A stretch of 14,485 nt of DNA, taken from positions 1 to 14,485 of the forward strand of contig JAHHTN010000054.1 in NCBI GenBank assembly GCA_020024645.1. The letters run 5' to 3'. Of the stretch, positions 1 through 7,403 are shown in pieces (position 1 is the first letter of the stretch; each line of letters begins with the position of its first letter). Source of the stretch: Faecalimonas sp. GTDB taxonomy: Bacteria > Bacillota > Clostridia > Lachnospirales > Lachnospiraceae. The position numbers and the translations under genes were made by a program. The notes beneath the pieces were generated by a model that ran no database searches, was not told where the DNA came from, and saw nothing but the letters and a program-made list of their open reading frames with translations.

Positions 1-26
1 TTTTATTTATTTTTCACTCAAATATA

Positions 27-55
27 TTGACATATTTGTTTTTTTGTGTTATTTT
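27..55 (+). promoter_or_regulatory. Sigma-A-type promoter of the left-end secreted protein gene
   Basis: A perfect -35 box TTGACA (27-32) is followed by a 17-base spacer and TATTTT (50-55), which matches four of six bases of the -10 consensus. Transcription would start near position 62. That gives a leader of about 40 bases ending in the ribosome site AAAAGGAGGT at 87-96, six bases before the ATG at 103. Confidence 0.65.
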
Positions 56-102
56 TTAGAAAATTATTTTTTACAAACTTTTAACTAAAAGGAGGTTATT
101 AT

Positions 103-786
103 ATGAGAAAATCAACAAAAAAACTTTTTAGTATAACTGTTATTCTATTTCTTTCAATTTGTACCCCATTTGTTTTTTCCATATGCAGTCATGCTGAAGA
201 AGAACAAGATATTTCAAATATCATTGGTGGTATAAAAATAATTGACGGAAAACAATACAAAATGTCTCACAAAGAAGCACAAGCAGAATTTCTTGCTGAA
301 GAAAAATCACGTCAATCATCTCCTATGGAAGAACTGTTTGCAGACAAAAATTTTTTTTCTCCTAGAGTTATAACTCAAACCAAAGTAACTTCTCAATCTT
401 TAGTTACAGGAACAAACGAAAAATTTTCCGCATCATATGTCAATAATACATCAAGTAATATTATCAAAGAAGTTATCGGCAGTTCTAAAAAAACTGTCAA
501 ATTAGAAAGCGGTGTTAATGTAGACTTATCCAATATTGTTTCAAAGGCTAATGCTGATTTTAAAATCACAGCATCTGTATCAATTTCTAAAACTGTAAAA
601 GATAAAATAACAATTAAGCCAGGAAAAACATTTTATATGACATTTACCCCTAAGTATTATAAAATCAAAGGAAAACAGTATCTTCTACTTTCTCACGGTC
701 AAGGCATCTGGAAAGACTTTGTTGTAAAAGCCCCTAAACGTGCCGGCACAGAATTGGACGGAACCGTTTACTATATTGAAAAATAA
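103..786 (+). CDS. Secreted protein of unknown function, 227 residues
   Basis: I do not recognise this family. The protein begins with a classical Sec signal peptide: lysines at residues 2, 6 and 7, a hydrophobic stretch at about 8-28, and a likely cleavage after S-H-A at residue 31. No lipobox cysteine follows. The mature part starts with a charged, probably helical segment (about 32-80). A Ser/Thr/Val-rich half follows (about 90-200) with alternating polar and hydrophobic residues, for example ITASVSISKTV, which suggests beta strands. The overall look is loosely like beta-rich secreted or pore-forming-type proteins of Firmicutes, but no diagnostic motif supports that and I assign no function. 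The start is fixed by AAAAGGAGGT at 87-96 and the promoter just upstream. The next gene follows 21 bases after the stop with its own strong ribosome site, so the two are very likely co-transcribed. Confidence 0.85.
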   Translation: MRKSTKKLFSITVILFLSICTPFVFSICSHAEEEQDISNIIGGIKIIDGKQYKMSHKEAQAEFLAEEKSRQSSPMEELFADKNFFSPRVITQTKVTSQSLVTGTNEKFSASYVNNTSSNIIKEVIGSSKKTVKLESGVNVDLSNIVSKANADFKITASVSISKTVKDKITIKPGKTFYMTFTPKYYKIKGKQYLLLSHGQGIWKDFVVKAPKRAGTELDGTVYYIEK

Positions 787-807
787 TTTTCCAAAGGAGT
801 GAAGCAT

Positions 808-1002
808 ATGGAACGACTAAATAATACATTTTTAAAGTATCAACGCCTTATCATAACAACCTGTATTATCATATTTTTAGTTATCGCTTTAGTATTTCTC
901 TATCCTCTTGCAAGATATCATTATGAATATATTACCGATAGTAATATAATGGTAATAAAAACGGATCGATTTACAGGAGACGTTGATATTAAAACTTATT
1001 GA
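808..1002 (+). CDS. Small single-pass membrane protein, 64 residues, unknown
   Basis: The frame is open from a GTG at 799, but that codon lies inside the ribosome site AAAGGAG (793-799). The ATG at 808, eight bases after it, is therefore the real start. The protein has a short basic N-terminus, one hydrophobic membrane segment (about residues 12-32), and a tail of about 30 residues that carries IKTDRFTGDVDI. That tail resembles the D-x-x-T-G-x-V element seen at the end of many small Firmicutes membrane or exported proteins. This resemblance is from memory and gives no function. The segment starts after Tyr/Arg residues, and I cannot settle its topology by eye. The gene follows the secreted protein by 21 bases and is closed by a strong terminator ten bases downstream, so the two genes form one short transcript. 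Confidence 0.75.
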   Translation: MERLNNTFLKYQRLIITTCIIIFLVIALVFLYPLARYHYEYITDSNIMVIKTDRFTGDVDIKTY

Positions 1003-1011
1003 TAAAAGATT

Positions 1012-1048
1012 AAAAAGGAAAGTGTCTTCCCGAAACACTTTCCTTTTT
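1012..1048. terminator. Bidirectional intrinsic terminator
   Basis: Two perfectly complementary 14-base arms (1012-1025 and 1035-1048) flank a nine-base loop. The arms are A-rich on one side and T-rich on the other, so a T run follows the GC-containing stem on either strand. It sits ten bases after the stop of the small membrane protein and seven bases beyond the stop of tyrS on the other strand. It probably terminates both converging transcripts. Confidence 0.9.
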
Positions 1049-1054
1049 CTTTCA

Positions 1055-2278
1055 TTATTTTACAATTACTTTGCGGAAATTTTTCTTTCCTCTTCTTAAA
1101 ACAATACCTTCTCCACTCAAATCATCTTTTGTATACTCTGTTTTAATATCTTCCACTTTTTCTCCATCTACAGAAACACCGCCTTGCTGTACAGCACGTC
1201 TTGCTTCTGACTTAGATGGAACTAAACCACTCTTTACAAGCATAGTCAAAATATCAATATTTCCATCTACAAAATCTGCTTCTTCCAACTCTGCTGTAGG
1301 CATATTCGCAGCTGCCCCTTTTGCAAAAAGTTCTCTTGAACTTTCCTGTGCTTTCACTGCTTCTTCTTCACTATGCACAAGTTTTGTCAATTCAAATGCA
1401 AGAATTTCTTTCGCTTTATTTAACTGACTTCCTTCCCATTTGTCCATCTCATCAATTTCTTCTAATGGAAGGAATGTAAGCATACGAATACATTTTAATA
1501 CATCAGCATCAGCCACGTTTCTCCAGTATTGATAAAACTCAAATGGAGAAGTTTTGTTTGGATCTAACCATACCGCACCTGATTGTGTTTTTCCCATTTT
1601 CTTGCCTTCTGAATTCAATAGCAATGTAATTGTCATTGCACTTGCATCTTTTCCAAGTTTACGGCGAATCAATTCTGTTCCAGCTAACATATTACTCCAC
1701 TGATCATCTCCACCAAACTGTAAGTTACAACCATAGTTTTGGTATAATGCATAGAAGTCATATGCTTGCATAATCATATAGTTAAATTCAAGGAAGCTTA
1801 ATCCTTTTTCCATACGTTGTTTATAACATTCAGCAGTAAGCATACGATTTACAGAAAAATGTGGCCCAACTTCTCGAAGTAAATCAATATAATTTAATCC
1901 GAGTAACCAATCCGCATTATTTACCATCAACGCTTTTCCTTCTGAGAAGTCAATAAATTTGCTCATCTGTTCTTTAAAACAATCGCAGTTATGTTGAATC
2001 TGTTCTGGTGTCATCATAGAACGCATATCACTTCTTCCAGAAGGATCGCCAATATATCCTGTACCACCACCAAGTAGAGCTATTGGTTTATTTCCTGCCA
2101 TCTGTAAACGTTTCATCAAGCAAAGTGCCATAAAGTGTCCTACATGAAGGCTATCTGCCGTTGGATCAAATCCAATATAAAATGTTGCTTTCCCTTCGTT
2201 AATTAAGTTACTAATCAATTCTTCATCTGTTACTTGCGCAATCAATCCTCTTGCTTTAAGTTCGTCATAAATTTTCAT
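1055..2278 (-). CDS. tyrS: Tyrosyl-tRNA synthetase
   Basis: Class I aminoacyl-tRNA synthetase that attaches tyrosine to tRNA-Tyr in the cytoplasm. The 407 residues cover the whole family layout. The Rossmann catalytic domain has the HIGH motif as HVGH (residues 45-48), the tyrosine-pocket pattern Y-x-x-x-Q-A-Y-D (167-174), GDDQWSN (190-196) and the KMSKS loop as KMGKT (227-231). A C-terminal S4-type RNA-binding domain follows (about 340-407, SKSEARRAVQQGGVSVDG). The frame extends upstream to a TTG at 2314, but the sequence AAAGGAGA (2286-2293) places the start at the ATG at 2278, and MKIYDELKARG is a typical beginning for this enzyme. It is transcribed alone behind a tyrosine T-box leader and ends at the bidirectional terminator. 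Confidence 0.97.
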   Translation of the reverse strand: MKIYDELKARGLIAQVTDEELISNLINEGKATFYIGFDPTADSLHVGHFMALCLMKRLQMAGNKPIALLGGGTGYIGDPSGRSDMRSMMTPEQIQHNCDCFKEQMSKFIDFSEGKALMVNNADWLLGLNYIDLLREVGPHFSVNRMLTAECYKQRMEKGLSFLEFNYMIMQAYDFYALYQNYGCNLQFGGDDQWSNMLAGTELIRRKLGKDASAMTITLLLNSEGKKMGKTQSGAVWLDPNKTSPFEFYQYWRNVADADVLKCIRMLTFLPLEEIDEMDKWEGSQLNKAKEILAFELTKLVHSEEEAVKAQESSRELFAKGAAANMPTAELEEADFVDGNIDILTMLVKSGLVPSKSEARRAVQQGGVSVDGEKVEDIKTEYTKDDLSGEGIVLRRGKKNFRKVIVK

Positions 2279-2337
2279 TCTTCTATCTCCTTTAATTTCT
2301 TTATTTTGGGACAAGTTTTGAAAATTTTTTTAAACAC

Positions 2338-2371
2338 AAAAAAACTCGCCCCTTATTACTAAAGGGCGAGT
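2338..2371 (-). terminator. Regulated terminator of the tyrS T-box leader
   Basis: On the minus strand an eight-base stem (2371-2364 pairing with 2351-2344, ACTCGCCC with GGGCGAGT) is followed by seven T residues (2344-2338). Its 5' side overlaps the region that must pair with the T-box sequence in the antiterminator, so the two structures exclude each other. Confidence 0.9.
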
Positions 2372-2603
2372 ATATCTCGCGGTACCACCTTAATTCACAT
2401 TCAACTCACATTGAACGCCTCAACAAGTATCTAACAATACTTTCAGCACGTTAACGAGTGCCAATCCGTTACAGCCTACTAATTCTCATATTCGGTGTAC
2501 TGCTCCAAGATGTATTCATAACCAATAGTCCATGCGCCTCTCAGCAACTGGCAACTCTCTGTACGGCATTCTCAATTACTACTTTTTCTTTTCGTCGCTT
2601 TTC
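2338..2603 (-). promoter_or_regulatory. Tyrosine-specific T-box riboswitch of tyrS
   Basis: The leader RNA senses uncharged tRNA-Tyr and lets transcription continue into tyrS when charging is low. Read on the minus strand it begins with the usual GCGACGAAAAG-like stem I start (about 2600), followed by AAAAAGTAGTAA and the AGAGAG element of stem I. A TAC triplet, a tyrosine codon, sits at 2514-2512 in the context GAATACATC and is my candidate specifier. The conserved T-box AAGGTGGTACCGCG lies at 2391-2378. Its TGGT bulge would pair with an ACCA tRNA end, consistent with the A discriminator base of tRNA-Tyr. The terminator (2371-2338) follows. Element order and spacing match the T-box class. 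I did not compute the fold. Confidence 0.95.
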
Positions 2604-2616
2604 CTTATATATCAGA

Positions 2617-2645
2617 ATGGTAACGTATTCATATGCTTTTGTCAA
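2617..2645 (-). promoter_or_regulatory. Promoter of tyrS
   Basis: On the minus strand a perfect TTGACA (2645-2640) is followed by 17 bases and TACCAT (2622-2617). Predicted initiation near 2610 falls just before the first T-box stem. The promoter begins 29 bases after the end of the flavin reductase gene. Confidence 0.65.
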
Positions 2646-2674
2646 GCAAAAGAGTTTTATGAAGCGAGTCATTT

Positions 2675-3181
2675 TTATTTTCTTACAAAAACTCGCTCAA
2701 TTTCCGCTACATACATTGTATGGTAGTCTTTCTCAGGATAACTTCTTTGTTCCGTTTCTCCATCCAAAAAACATTCTGGCTTTAATGTATCCGCATATAG
2801 TTTTCTGCAAACAAAAACAAACTGTGCTTCTTCAAAAGCAATTGTTTCTTCTAATTCTATCGGCGTCAATCCACATTCTTTTATTTTATCTCTATCTTTT
2901 CCAGACACTCTTCCTAAATAAGTTAAAGCCTCTCGATATTCTTCTGAAAAAAATGTAAGAGTGAATCTTTCATTTCCATCTACAAATTCCTTTGTATATC
3001 TTTGTGGCCGAATATAAATTATTGACACGTTCTTATTCCAAAGAACGCCAACACCTCCCCAACTTGCTGTCATGGTATTATGTTTTTGCATATCCCCTGC
3101 TGTAATCAAAGTCCATTCTTTTCCAATCTTAGTAAACGGATTTATCTGTAGTTCATTTATTGAAATCTCTACAAACACCAT
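2675..3181 (-). CDS. Flavin reductase-like FMN-binding protein
   Basis: A 168-residue protein of the flavin reductase/flavoredoxin family (the split-barrel FMN-binding type). The run from W-T-L-I-T-A-G through N-T-M-T-A-S-W-G-G-V-G-V-L-W, then IYIRPQRYTKEFVD and FTLTFFSEEYREAL, is the family's recognisable flavin-binding core. The later GRVSGKDRDKIKECGLTP is also typical. Members use NAD(P)H or another donor to reduce flavin, or pass electrons through bound FMN. The natural partner here cannot be read from sequence. An in-frame ATG at 3202 overlaps the end of nagA. The ATG at 3181, just after AAAAGGAGTAAT, is better placed, although its spacing of four bases is short and the GTG immediately after it could serve instead. 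It is the last gene of the nagB-nagA transcript. Confidence 0.88.
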   Translation of the reverse strand: MVFVEISINELQINPFTKIGKEWTLITAGDMQKHNTMTASWGGVGVLWNKNVSIIYIRPQRYTKEFVDGNERFTLTFFSEEYREALTYLGRVSGKDRDKIKECGLTPIELEETIAFEEAQFVFVCRKLYADTLKPECFLDGETEQRSYPEKDYHTMYVAEIERVFVRK

Positions 3182-3194
3182 ATTACTCCTTTTG

Positions 3195-4301
3195 TTAACC
3201 ATTTATAATAACTTCTTTTAAAGATAAATCTTCATTTAACAATACAACATTTCCAATTTTTCCTGTTTTGATTGAACCGTATTTGTCGTCCAAACCAACA
3301 CTTTTTGCCGGATTAATTGTCGCCGCTGCAATTGCCTCTTCTAACGGAATATCCATCTTTTGAACTGCAACTCTTACACAATCCATCAAGTTTGTAACCG
3401 AACCTGCCAACGCTCCAGTAGAAATAAGTGTAGCCTGATTTCCTTCCACTTTTACTGCCTGACCACCCAATGTATACTCTCCATCGTCAAGTCCTGTCGC
3501 ACGCATACTATCACTAATTAAAACAACTCTATTTTTAAACATATCAAATGTTGTTCTAACAACAGATGGATGGATGTGTACTCCATCTGTAATTAATTCA
3601 ACAAAACAGTGACCGCTATCATGTGCTGCTCCAATAACTCCTGGTGCACGATGTGTAAATGCAGGCATTGCATTGTATAGATGCGTTGCATGGTCTGCAC
3701 CTAAATCGTATCCTTTTTTCGCAGTATCATAATCTGCTAATGTATGCGCAAAAGAAATATGTACTTCGTCTTTTAATTCTTTAATAAATTCCATTGCCCC
3801 ATCTACTTCGGGCGCAATGTCTATAAGACGGTATAAACCATTGGCAGCATCTTGCAATTTATGGAACATTTCCACACTTGGTGTAACAATATATGTTCCC
3901 GCCTGTGCACCTTTTTTGCTTGATGAAATAAAAGGTCCTTCCATATTAATTCCAGCAAGAATAGCACCTTCTTCATTTTTATATTCCCCTGCTGTCTTGG
4001 AAATATGTAACAACTCTTCTTCTGATAATGTCATTGTAGCTGGAATCATTGTTGTAATCCCCTGTGATGCTTCGTATTTTGCAATTTCACGAATTGCCTC
4101 TTCTGTGCCATCACAAAAATCATGGCCCACTGCCCCGTGAAAATGTACATCAATCAATCCAGGAATGGCATATCCGCCCTGTCCATCTATTACTTCGTCT
4201 TGATTTGTTGCCACATCTTGAAAAATACCGTTCTCAATAATAATTTCTCCCGGCTCAAATTTCCCTTCTTCTGTAAATACTTGTACGTTCTTAATAATCA
4301 T
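3195..4301 (-). CDS. nagA: N-acetylglucosamine-6-phosphate deacetylase
   Basis: Removes the acetyl group from GlcNAc-6-phosphate to give glucosamine-6-phosphate and acetate in the cytoplasm. The 368 residues match the amidohydrolase family in full. They show DVHFHG with the metal-site histidines (53, 55), N-M-E-G-P-F with the metal-ligand glutamate (121), H186 in FAHTLAD, H207 in ATHLYNAM, and the catalytic aspartate D264 in LISDSM. The frame opens at a GTG at 4310. The ribosome site AGAGGTGAG overlaps that codon and points to the ATG at 4301, where MIIKNVQVF is the normal N-terminus. The gene begins 11 bases after the nagB stop, with its ribosome site around that stop, so translation is probably coupled. 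Its product is the substrate of NagB. Confidence 0.97.
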   Translation of the reverse strand: MIIKNVQVFTEEGKFEPGEIIIENGIFQDVATNQDEVIDGQGGYAIPGLIDVHFHGAVGHDFCDGTEEAIREIAKYEASQGITTMIPATMTLSEEELLHISKTAGEYKNEEGAILAGINMEGPFISSSKKGAQAGTYIVTPSVEMFHKLQDAANGLYRLIDIAPEVDGAMEFIKELKDEVHISFAHTLADYDTAKKGYDLGADHATHLYNAMPAFTHRAPGVIGAAHDSGHCFVELITDGVHIHPSVVRTTFDMFKNRVVLISDSMRATGLDDGEYTLGGQAVKVEGNQATLISTGALAGSVTNLMDCVRVAVQKMDIPLEEAIAAATINPAKSVGLDDKYGSIKTGKIGNVVLLNEDLSLKEVIING

Positions 4302-4312
4302 TGTTCTCACCT

Positions 4313-5044
4313 CTATCGAGCCACTTTAGAATACGCTGCCTCATCACATACAATTGTTACATCTGGATGCATCTGCAAAATAGATGCAGGTACTTCTGGA
4401 GTAACTGGTCCGAAAAATGCTTTGTTAACAATTTCCGCTTTATCTTCCCCACTTACAACAACAACAATCTTCTTAGCATTCATGATTGTTCCAATTCCCA
4501 TTGTATATGCCTGTCTTGGAACATCATCAGCTGAAGCAAAGAAACGTTTATTTGCCTCAATTGTGCTTTCCTGTAAATCTACACAATGTGTAACTTTGTC
4601 AAACTGTGGAGCTGGCTCATTAAATCCAATATGTCCATTGTGTCCAAGTCCTAGTAATTGTAAATCAACTCCTCCAAGAGAATCGATTAGTTCTTCATAA
4701 CGTGCACATTCTTCTTCTGCATCAGGTTCCATCCCATTTGGAACATTTGTATTTTCTTTATCAATATTAATATGATTAAAGAAATTGTCATTCATGAAAT
4801 AATAATAACTTTGATCATTATCTCGTGGAAGTCCTTTGTATTCATCTAGATTTACAGATTTCACCTGTGAAAAATCTAAATCTCCTTCTTCATATCTTTT
4901 AATTAATTCTTTATATGTACCGATTGGTGAAGATCCAGTTGCAAGTCCAAGAACACAGTTTGGTTTCATAATAACCTGTGCTCCAATGATATTCGCTGCC
5001 TTTCTGCTCATTTCATTATAATTTTTTGCTACACAAATTTTCAT
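4313..5044 (-). CDS. nagB: Glucosamine-6-phosphate deaminase
   Basis: Isomerises and deaminates glucosamine-6-phosphate to fructose-6-phosphate and ammonia, the step that feeds amino-sugar carbon into glycolysis. At 243 residues it is the compact Gram-positive form. It has the phosphate-binding L-A-T-G-S-S-P (34-40), the general base D67 in NLDEYKGL, and the active-site segment GLGHNGHIGFNEP with H138 and E143. Where the E. coli enzyme has Asp141 this protein has Asn136. From memory that is the usual state in Firmicutes NagB, so I do not read it as a defect. AAAGGAAG lies eight bases before the ATG. It is the first gene of the nagB-nagA-flavin reductase unit. No GntR-type regulator gene is adjacent. 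Confidence 0.97.
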   Translation of the reverse strand: MKICVAKNYNEMSRKAANIIGAQVIMKPNCVLGLATGSSPIGTYKELIKRYEEGDLDFSQVKSVNLDEYKGLPRDNDQSYYYFMNDNFFNHINIDKENTNVPNGMEPDAEEECARYEELIDSLGGVDLQLLGLGHNGHIGFNEPAPQFDKVTHCVDLQESTIEANKRFFASADDVPRQAYTMGIGTIMNAKKIVVVVSGEDKAEIVNKAFFGPVTPEVPASILQMHPDVTIVCDEAAYSKVAR

Positions 5045-5066
5045 GTTTATTTCTTCCTTTCTATAT

Positions 5067-5095
5067 ATGTTACTTTATCATTCTGGTACTATCAA
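5067..5095 (-). promoter_or_regulatory. Possible promoter of the nagBA operon
   Basis: On the minus strand TTGATA (5095-5090), 17 bases and TAACAT (5072-5067) give a plausible promoter. Its transcript would start almost at the ribosome site and have a leader of only about 16 bases. TGGTA (5084-5088) and TACCA (5114-5118) on the plus strand form separated half-sites around the -35 box and could belong to an operator. The 25-base gap makes this weak. Nothing else is evident in the 154 bases between nagB and topB, and I see no convincing topB terminator there. Confidence 0.35.
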
Positions 5096-5198
5096 ATAAT
5101 ACTTCTTATATATTACCACGTTACATAATGATTTTGTAGCCTATTTAACTAATTCATTATCTTTTTTTCTTTTCTATTTTAACACGCAATACAGTTTG

Positions 5199-7364
5199 CT
5201 AAAATTTAAATTTTGCAAGTGCATCAGCAAATGCAGTATTAACTGGCTCTTCTTTCTGCTTCTTCAAATAGCGCTGTACCTCTTTTTTGCTTACTCCAGC
5301 TCCCTCTTTCTCTCTTCGAGCCTTAAAAGCAGACATTTTTTCTTTATATCCACAACCGCACACAAATTGTTCTTCATCGCCTTTTTTTATCACTTCCATT
5401 TTTTTATGACAATTTGGACATCTTGCATTAGAAAGTCTTGCGATTATTTCTTTGTGCCCACATTCTCTATCTTGGCAAACAAGCATTCTAGCATTTTTCC
5501 CATTTACCGCTAACATCGGCTTATTACATTTTGGACACTTCTTCGTTGTTACATTATCATGTCGAAATTGACCTTCTCCTAATTTAATTTCTTGAATGAT
5601 ATCTTCGGTATATGTTTTAATCTCCTTCATGAAGGTCTCTTTTTTTTGTTTTCCCTTTGCAATGCGAGAAAGTTTCACTTCCCAATCAGCCGTTAACTCT
5701 GGTTTTTTTAATTCTTCTGGCACCAAAGACAACAGTTGTTTTCCTTTTGATGTTAAATAAATTTCCTTTCCTTTCAGTTCCATAAGAAATGTATTAAAAA
5801 GTTTGTCAATAATATCCGCTCTTGTGGCTACTGTTCCAAGACCTCCTGTTTCACCAAGTGTCTCTACTGTCTGTTTGTCTTTTGACTCCATATATTTAAC
5901 TGGATTTTCCATTGCAGATAAAAGAGTTGCCTCTGTAAATCTTGCTGGTGGCTTTGTCTTTCCTTCAGTCACAAATGCTTTTTCAATTAAAAATGTATTT
6001 CCTTTTTCTATTTGTGGTAAAGATTGTTCGAGCAATTCCTCTTCATTTTCTTCTTCATACTCGTACACCTCTTTCCATCCAATCTGTTGAACTGTCTTTC
6101 CTTTTGCTATAAAAATTTCCTTTTCCACTTTTCCTTTCAACGTTGTCTGCTCATATACAAGCGGCGGATAAAGAACACTTAAAAATCTTCTCACAACTAA
6201 ATCATAAATTTTTCTTTCTTCATTTGTCATATGTTCTAGTTGTACATATTGTTCTGTCGGAATAATGGCATGATGATCACTCACTTTTTTATCATCCACA
6301 AAAGATTTATTTGTCTGCAACGGTTTCATCAAAAGACTTCCTGCAAGTTTTTTATATGGACCTACACCACAAGCACGCAGTCTATCTTTAATCGTATCTA
6401 CTATATCTCTTCCGATGTACTTTGAATCTGTTCTTGGATAGGTCAACACTTTATGATTTTCATAAAGTCTTTGCATAATATTTAATGTTTGTTTTGCAGA
6501 AAATCCAAACCTCTTATTTGCATCTCTCTGCAATTCCGTCAAATCATAAAGACCCGGAGCGAAAGATTTCTTAGCTGTTTTTTCTACTTGTTCTATTTTC
6601 AGTTGTCCTCCTTGCACCGTATTCTCTAGAGAGTTAATTCTTTCTTTTGAAAAGATACGATAATTTCCTGATTTTCCGTCCTGCCATATCCATTTAATCT
6701 TTCCTGCTAAAACGCCCAAACCATAATATGTCTGTGCCTTGAATTTTTTAATTTCTTCTTCTCTTTTTGCTATCATGGCAAGTGTCGGCGTCTGCACTCG
6801 ACCGCAGGATAATTGGGCATTATATTTACAAGTCAATGCACGAGTAGCATTAATTCCAACAAGCCAGTCCGCTTCCGCACGTGAAGTTGCAGCCATGTTT
6901 AAATCATTATATTTTCTTCCGTCCGTAAGATGTGCGAATCCCTCTTTAATTGCTTTGTCTGTCACAGAAGAAATCCAAAGACGTTTTATTGGTTTATGAC
7001 AATTAGCTTTTGCCAAAATCCATCTCGCAACAAGTTCTCCTTCTCTTCCTGCATCTGTGGCAATAATAATTTCATCCACATCTTTTCTAAATAATTGGGC
7101 CTTTACCGCATTGTATTGTTTTGCAGTCTTTTTAATAACAACTAATTCCATTTTTTTTGGCATCATGGGAAGAACATCCATTTTCCATTCTTTAAATTTC
7201 TTGTCATATCCCTCCGGATCCGCAAGTGTAACTAAATGGCCTAATGCCCACGTCACAATATATTTTTCCCCTTCAATAGCACCAGAAATATTCTTTTTAC
7301 ATTTCAGTACCCGTGCAATATCTCTAGCTACTGATGGTTTTTCTGCTATAACTAATGATTTCAT
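5199..7364 (-). CDS. topB: DNA topoisomerase III
   Basis: Type IA topoisomerase that cuts and passes single DNA strands, mainly to decatenate replication and recombination intermediates. The 721 residues match the normal bacterial TopB length. The TOPRIM domain (about 1-135) shows A-E-K-P-S (7-11) and ATDAGREGE with D104 and E108. The catalytic tyrosine is Y309 in VLTYPRTDSKYI. L-S-C-G-R-V-Q-T-P-T-L (185-195) is the conserved strand-binding segment. The C-terminal part (about 610-695) carries two zinc-ribbon-like units with CPKC...CQDREC and CPNC...CGC. The sequence before the ATG holds only a weak purine-rich ribosome site (GAAAAG). The gene starts 39 bases after the truA stop with no terminator between, so it is probably expressed by read-through from truA. 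It is a chromosomal-looking TopB. No conjugation genes are nearby to suggest an element-borne copy. Confidence 0.96.
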   Translation of the reverse strand: MKSLVIAEKPSVARDIARVLKCKKNISGAIEGEKYIVTWALGHLVTLADPEGYDKKFKEWKMDVLPMMPKKMELVVIKKTAKQYNAVKAQLFRKDVDEIIIATDAGREGELVARWILAKANCHKPIKRLWISSVTDKAIKEGFAHLTDGRKYNDLNMAATSRAEADWLVGINATRALTCKYNAQLSCGRVQTPTLAMIAKREEEIKKFKAQTYYGLGVLAGKIKWIWQDGKSGNYRIFSKERINSLENTVQGGQLKIEQVEKTAKKSFAPGLYDLTELQRDANKRFGFSAKQTLNIMQRLYENHKVLTYPRTDSKYIGRDIVDTIKDRLRACGVGPYKKLAGSLLMKPLQTNKSFVDDKKVSDHHAIIPTEQYVQLEHMTNEERKIYDLVVRRFLSVLYPPLVYEQTTLKGKVEKEIFIAKGKTVQQIGWKEVYEYEEENEEELLEQSLPQIEKGNTFLIEKAFVTEGKTKPPARFTEATLLSAMENPVKYMESKDKQTVETLGETGGLGTVATRADIIDKLFNTFLMELKGKEIYLTSKGKQLLSLVPEELKKPELTADWEVKLSRIAKGKQKKETFMKEIKTYTEDIIQEIKLGEGQFRHDNVTTKKCPKCNKPMLAVNGKNARMLVCQDRECGHKEIIARLSNARCPNCHKKMEVIKKGDEEQFVCGCGYKEKMSAFKARREKEGAGVSKKEVQRYLKKQKEEPVNTAFADALAKFKF

Positions 7365-7403
7365 TTTTCTTTTCTATTCCTCACTTTTGCATACTTTCTC
7401 TAA

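Noticed and set aside
2279..2314. Longer TyrRS starting at TTG 2314
   Set aside because: The extra 12 residues cover the ribosome site AAAGGAGA and do not belong to the family N-terminus. The ATG at 2278 fits better.
2663..2697. Seven-base inverted repeat (AGCGAGT/ACTCGCT) at the end of the flavin reductase gene as a terminator
   Set aside because: The loop is 21 bases and no T run follows on the minus strand. It may be chance, and I could not support it as a terminator.
2458..2958. Plus-strand open frame of 166 codons
   Set aside because: It lies across the T-box leader, the tyrS promoter and the 3' half of the flavin reductase gene on the opposite strand, has no ribosome site and encodes a low-complexity F/L/S-rich peptide. 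It is a reverse-strand shadow.
4122..4700. Plus-strand open frame of 192 codons
   Set aside because: It is antisense to nagA and nagB, both clearly real, and has no ribosome site or recognisable domain.
4710..4740. NagB Asp-to-Asn change in the active-site segment as a sign of inactivation
   Set aside because: The other key residues (D67, H138, E143) are present, and Asn at this position is, to my knowledge, normal in Gram-positive NagB proteins.
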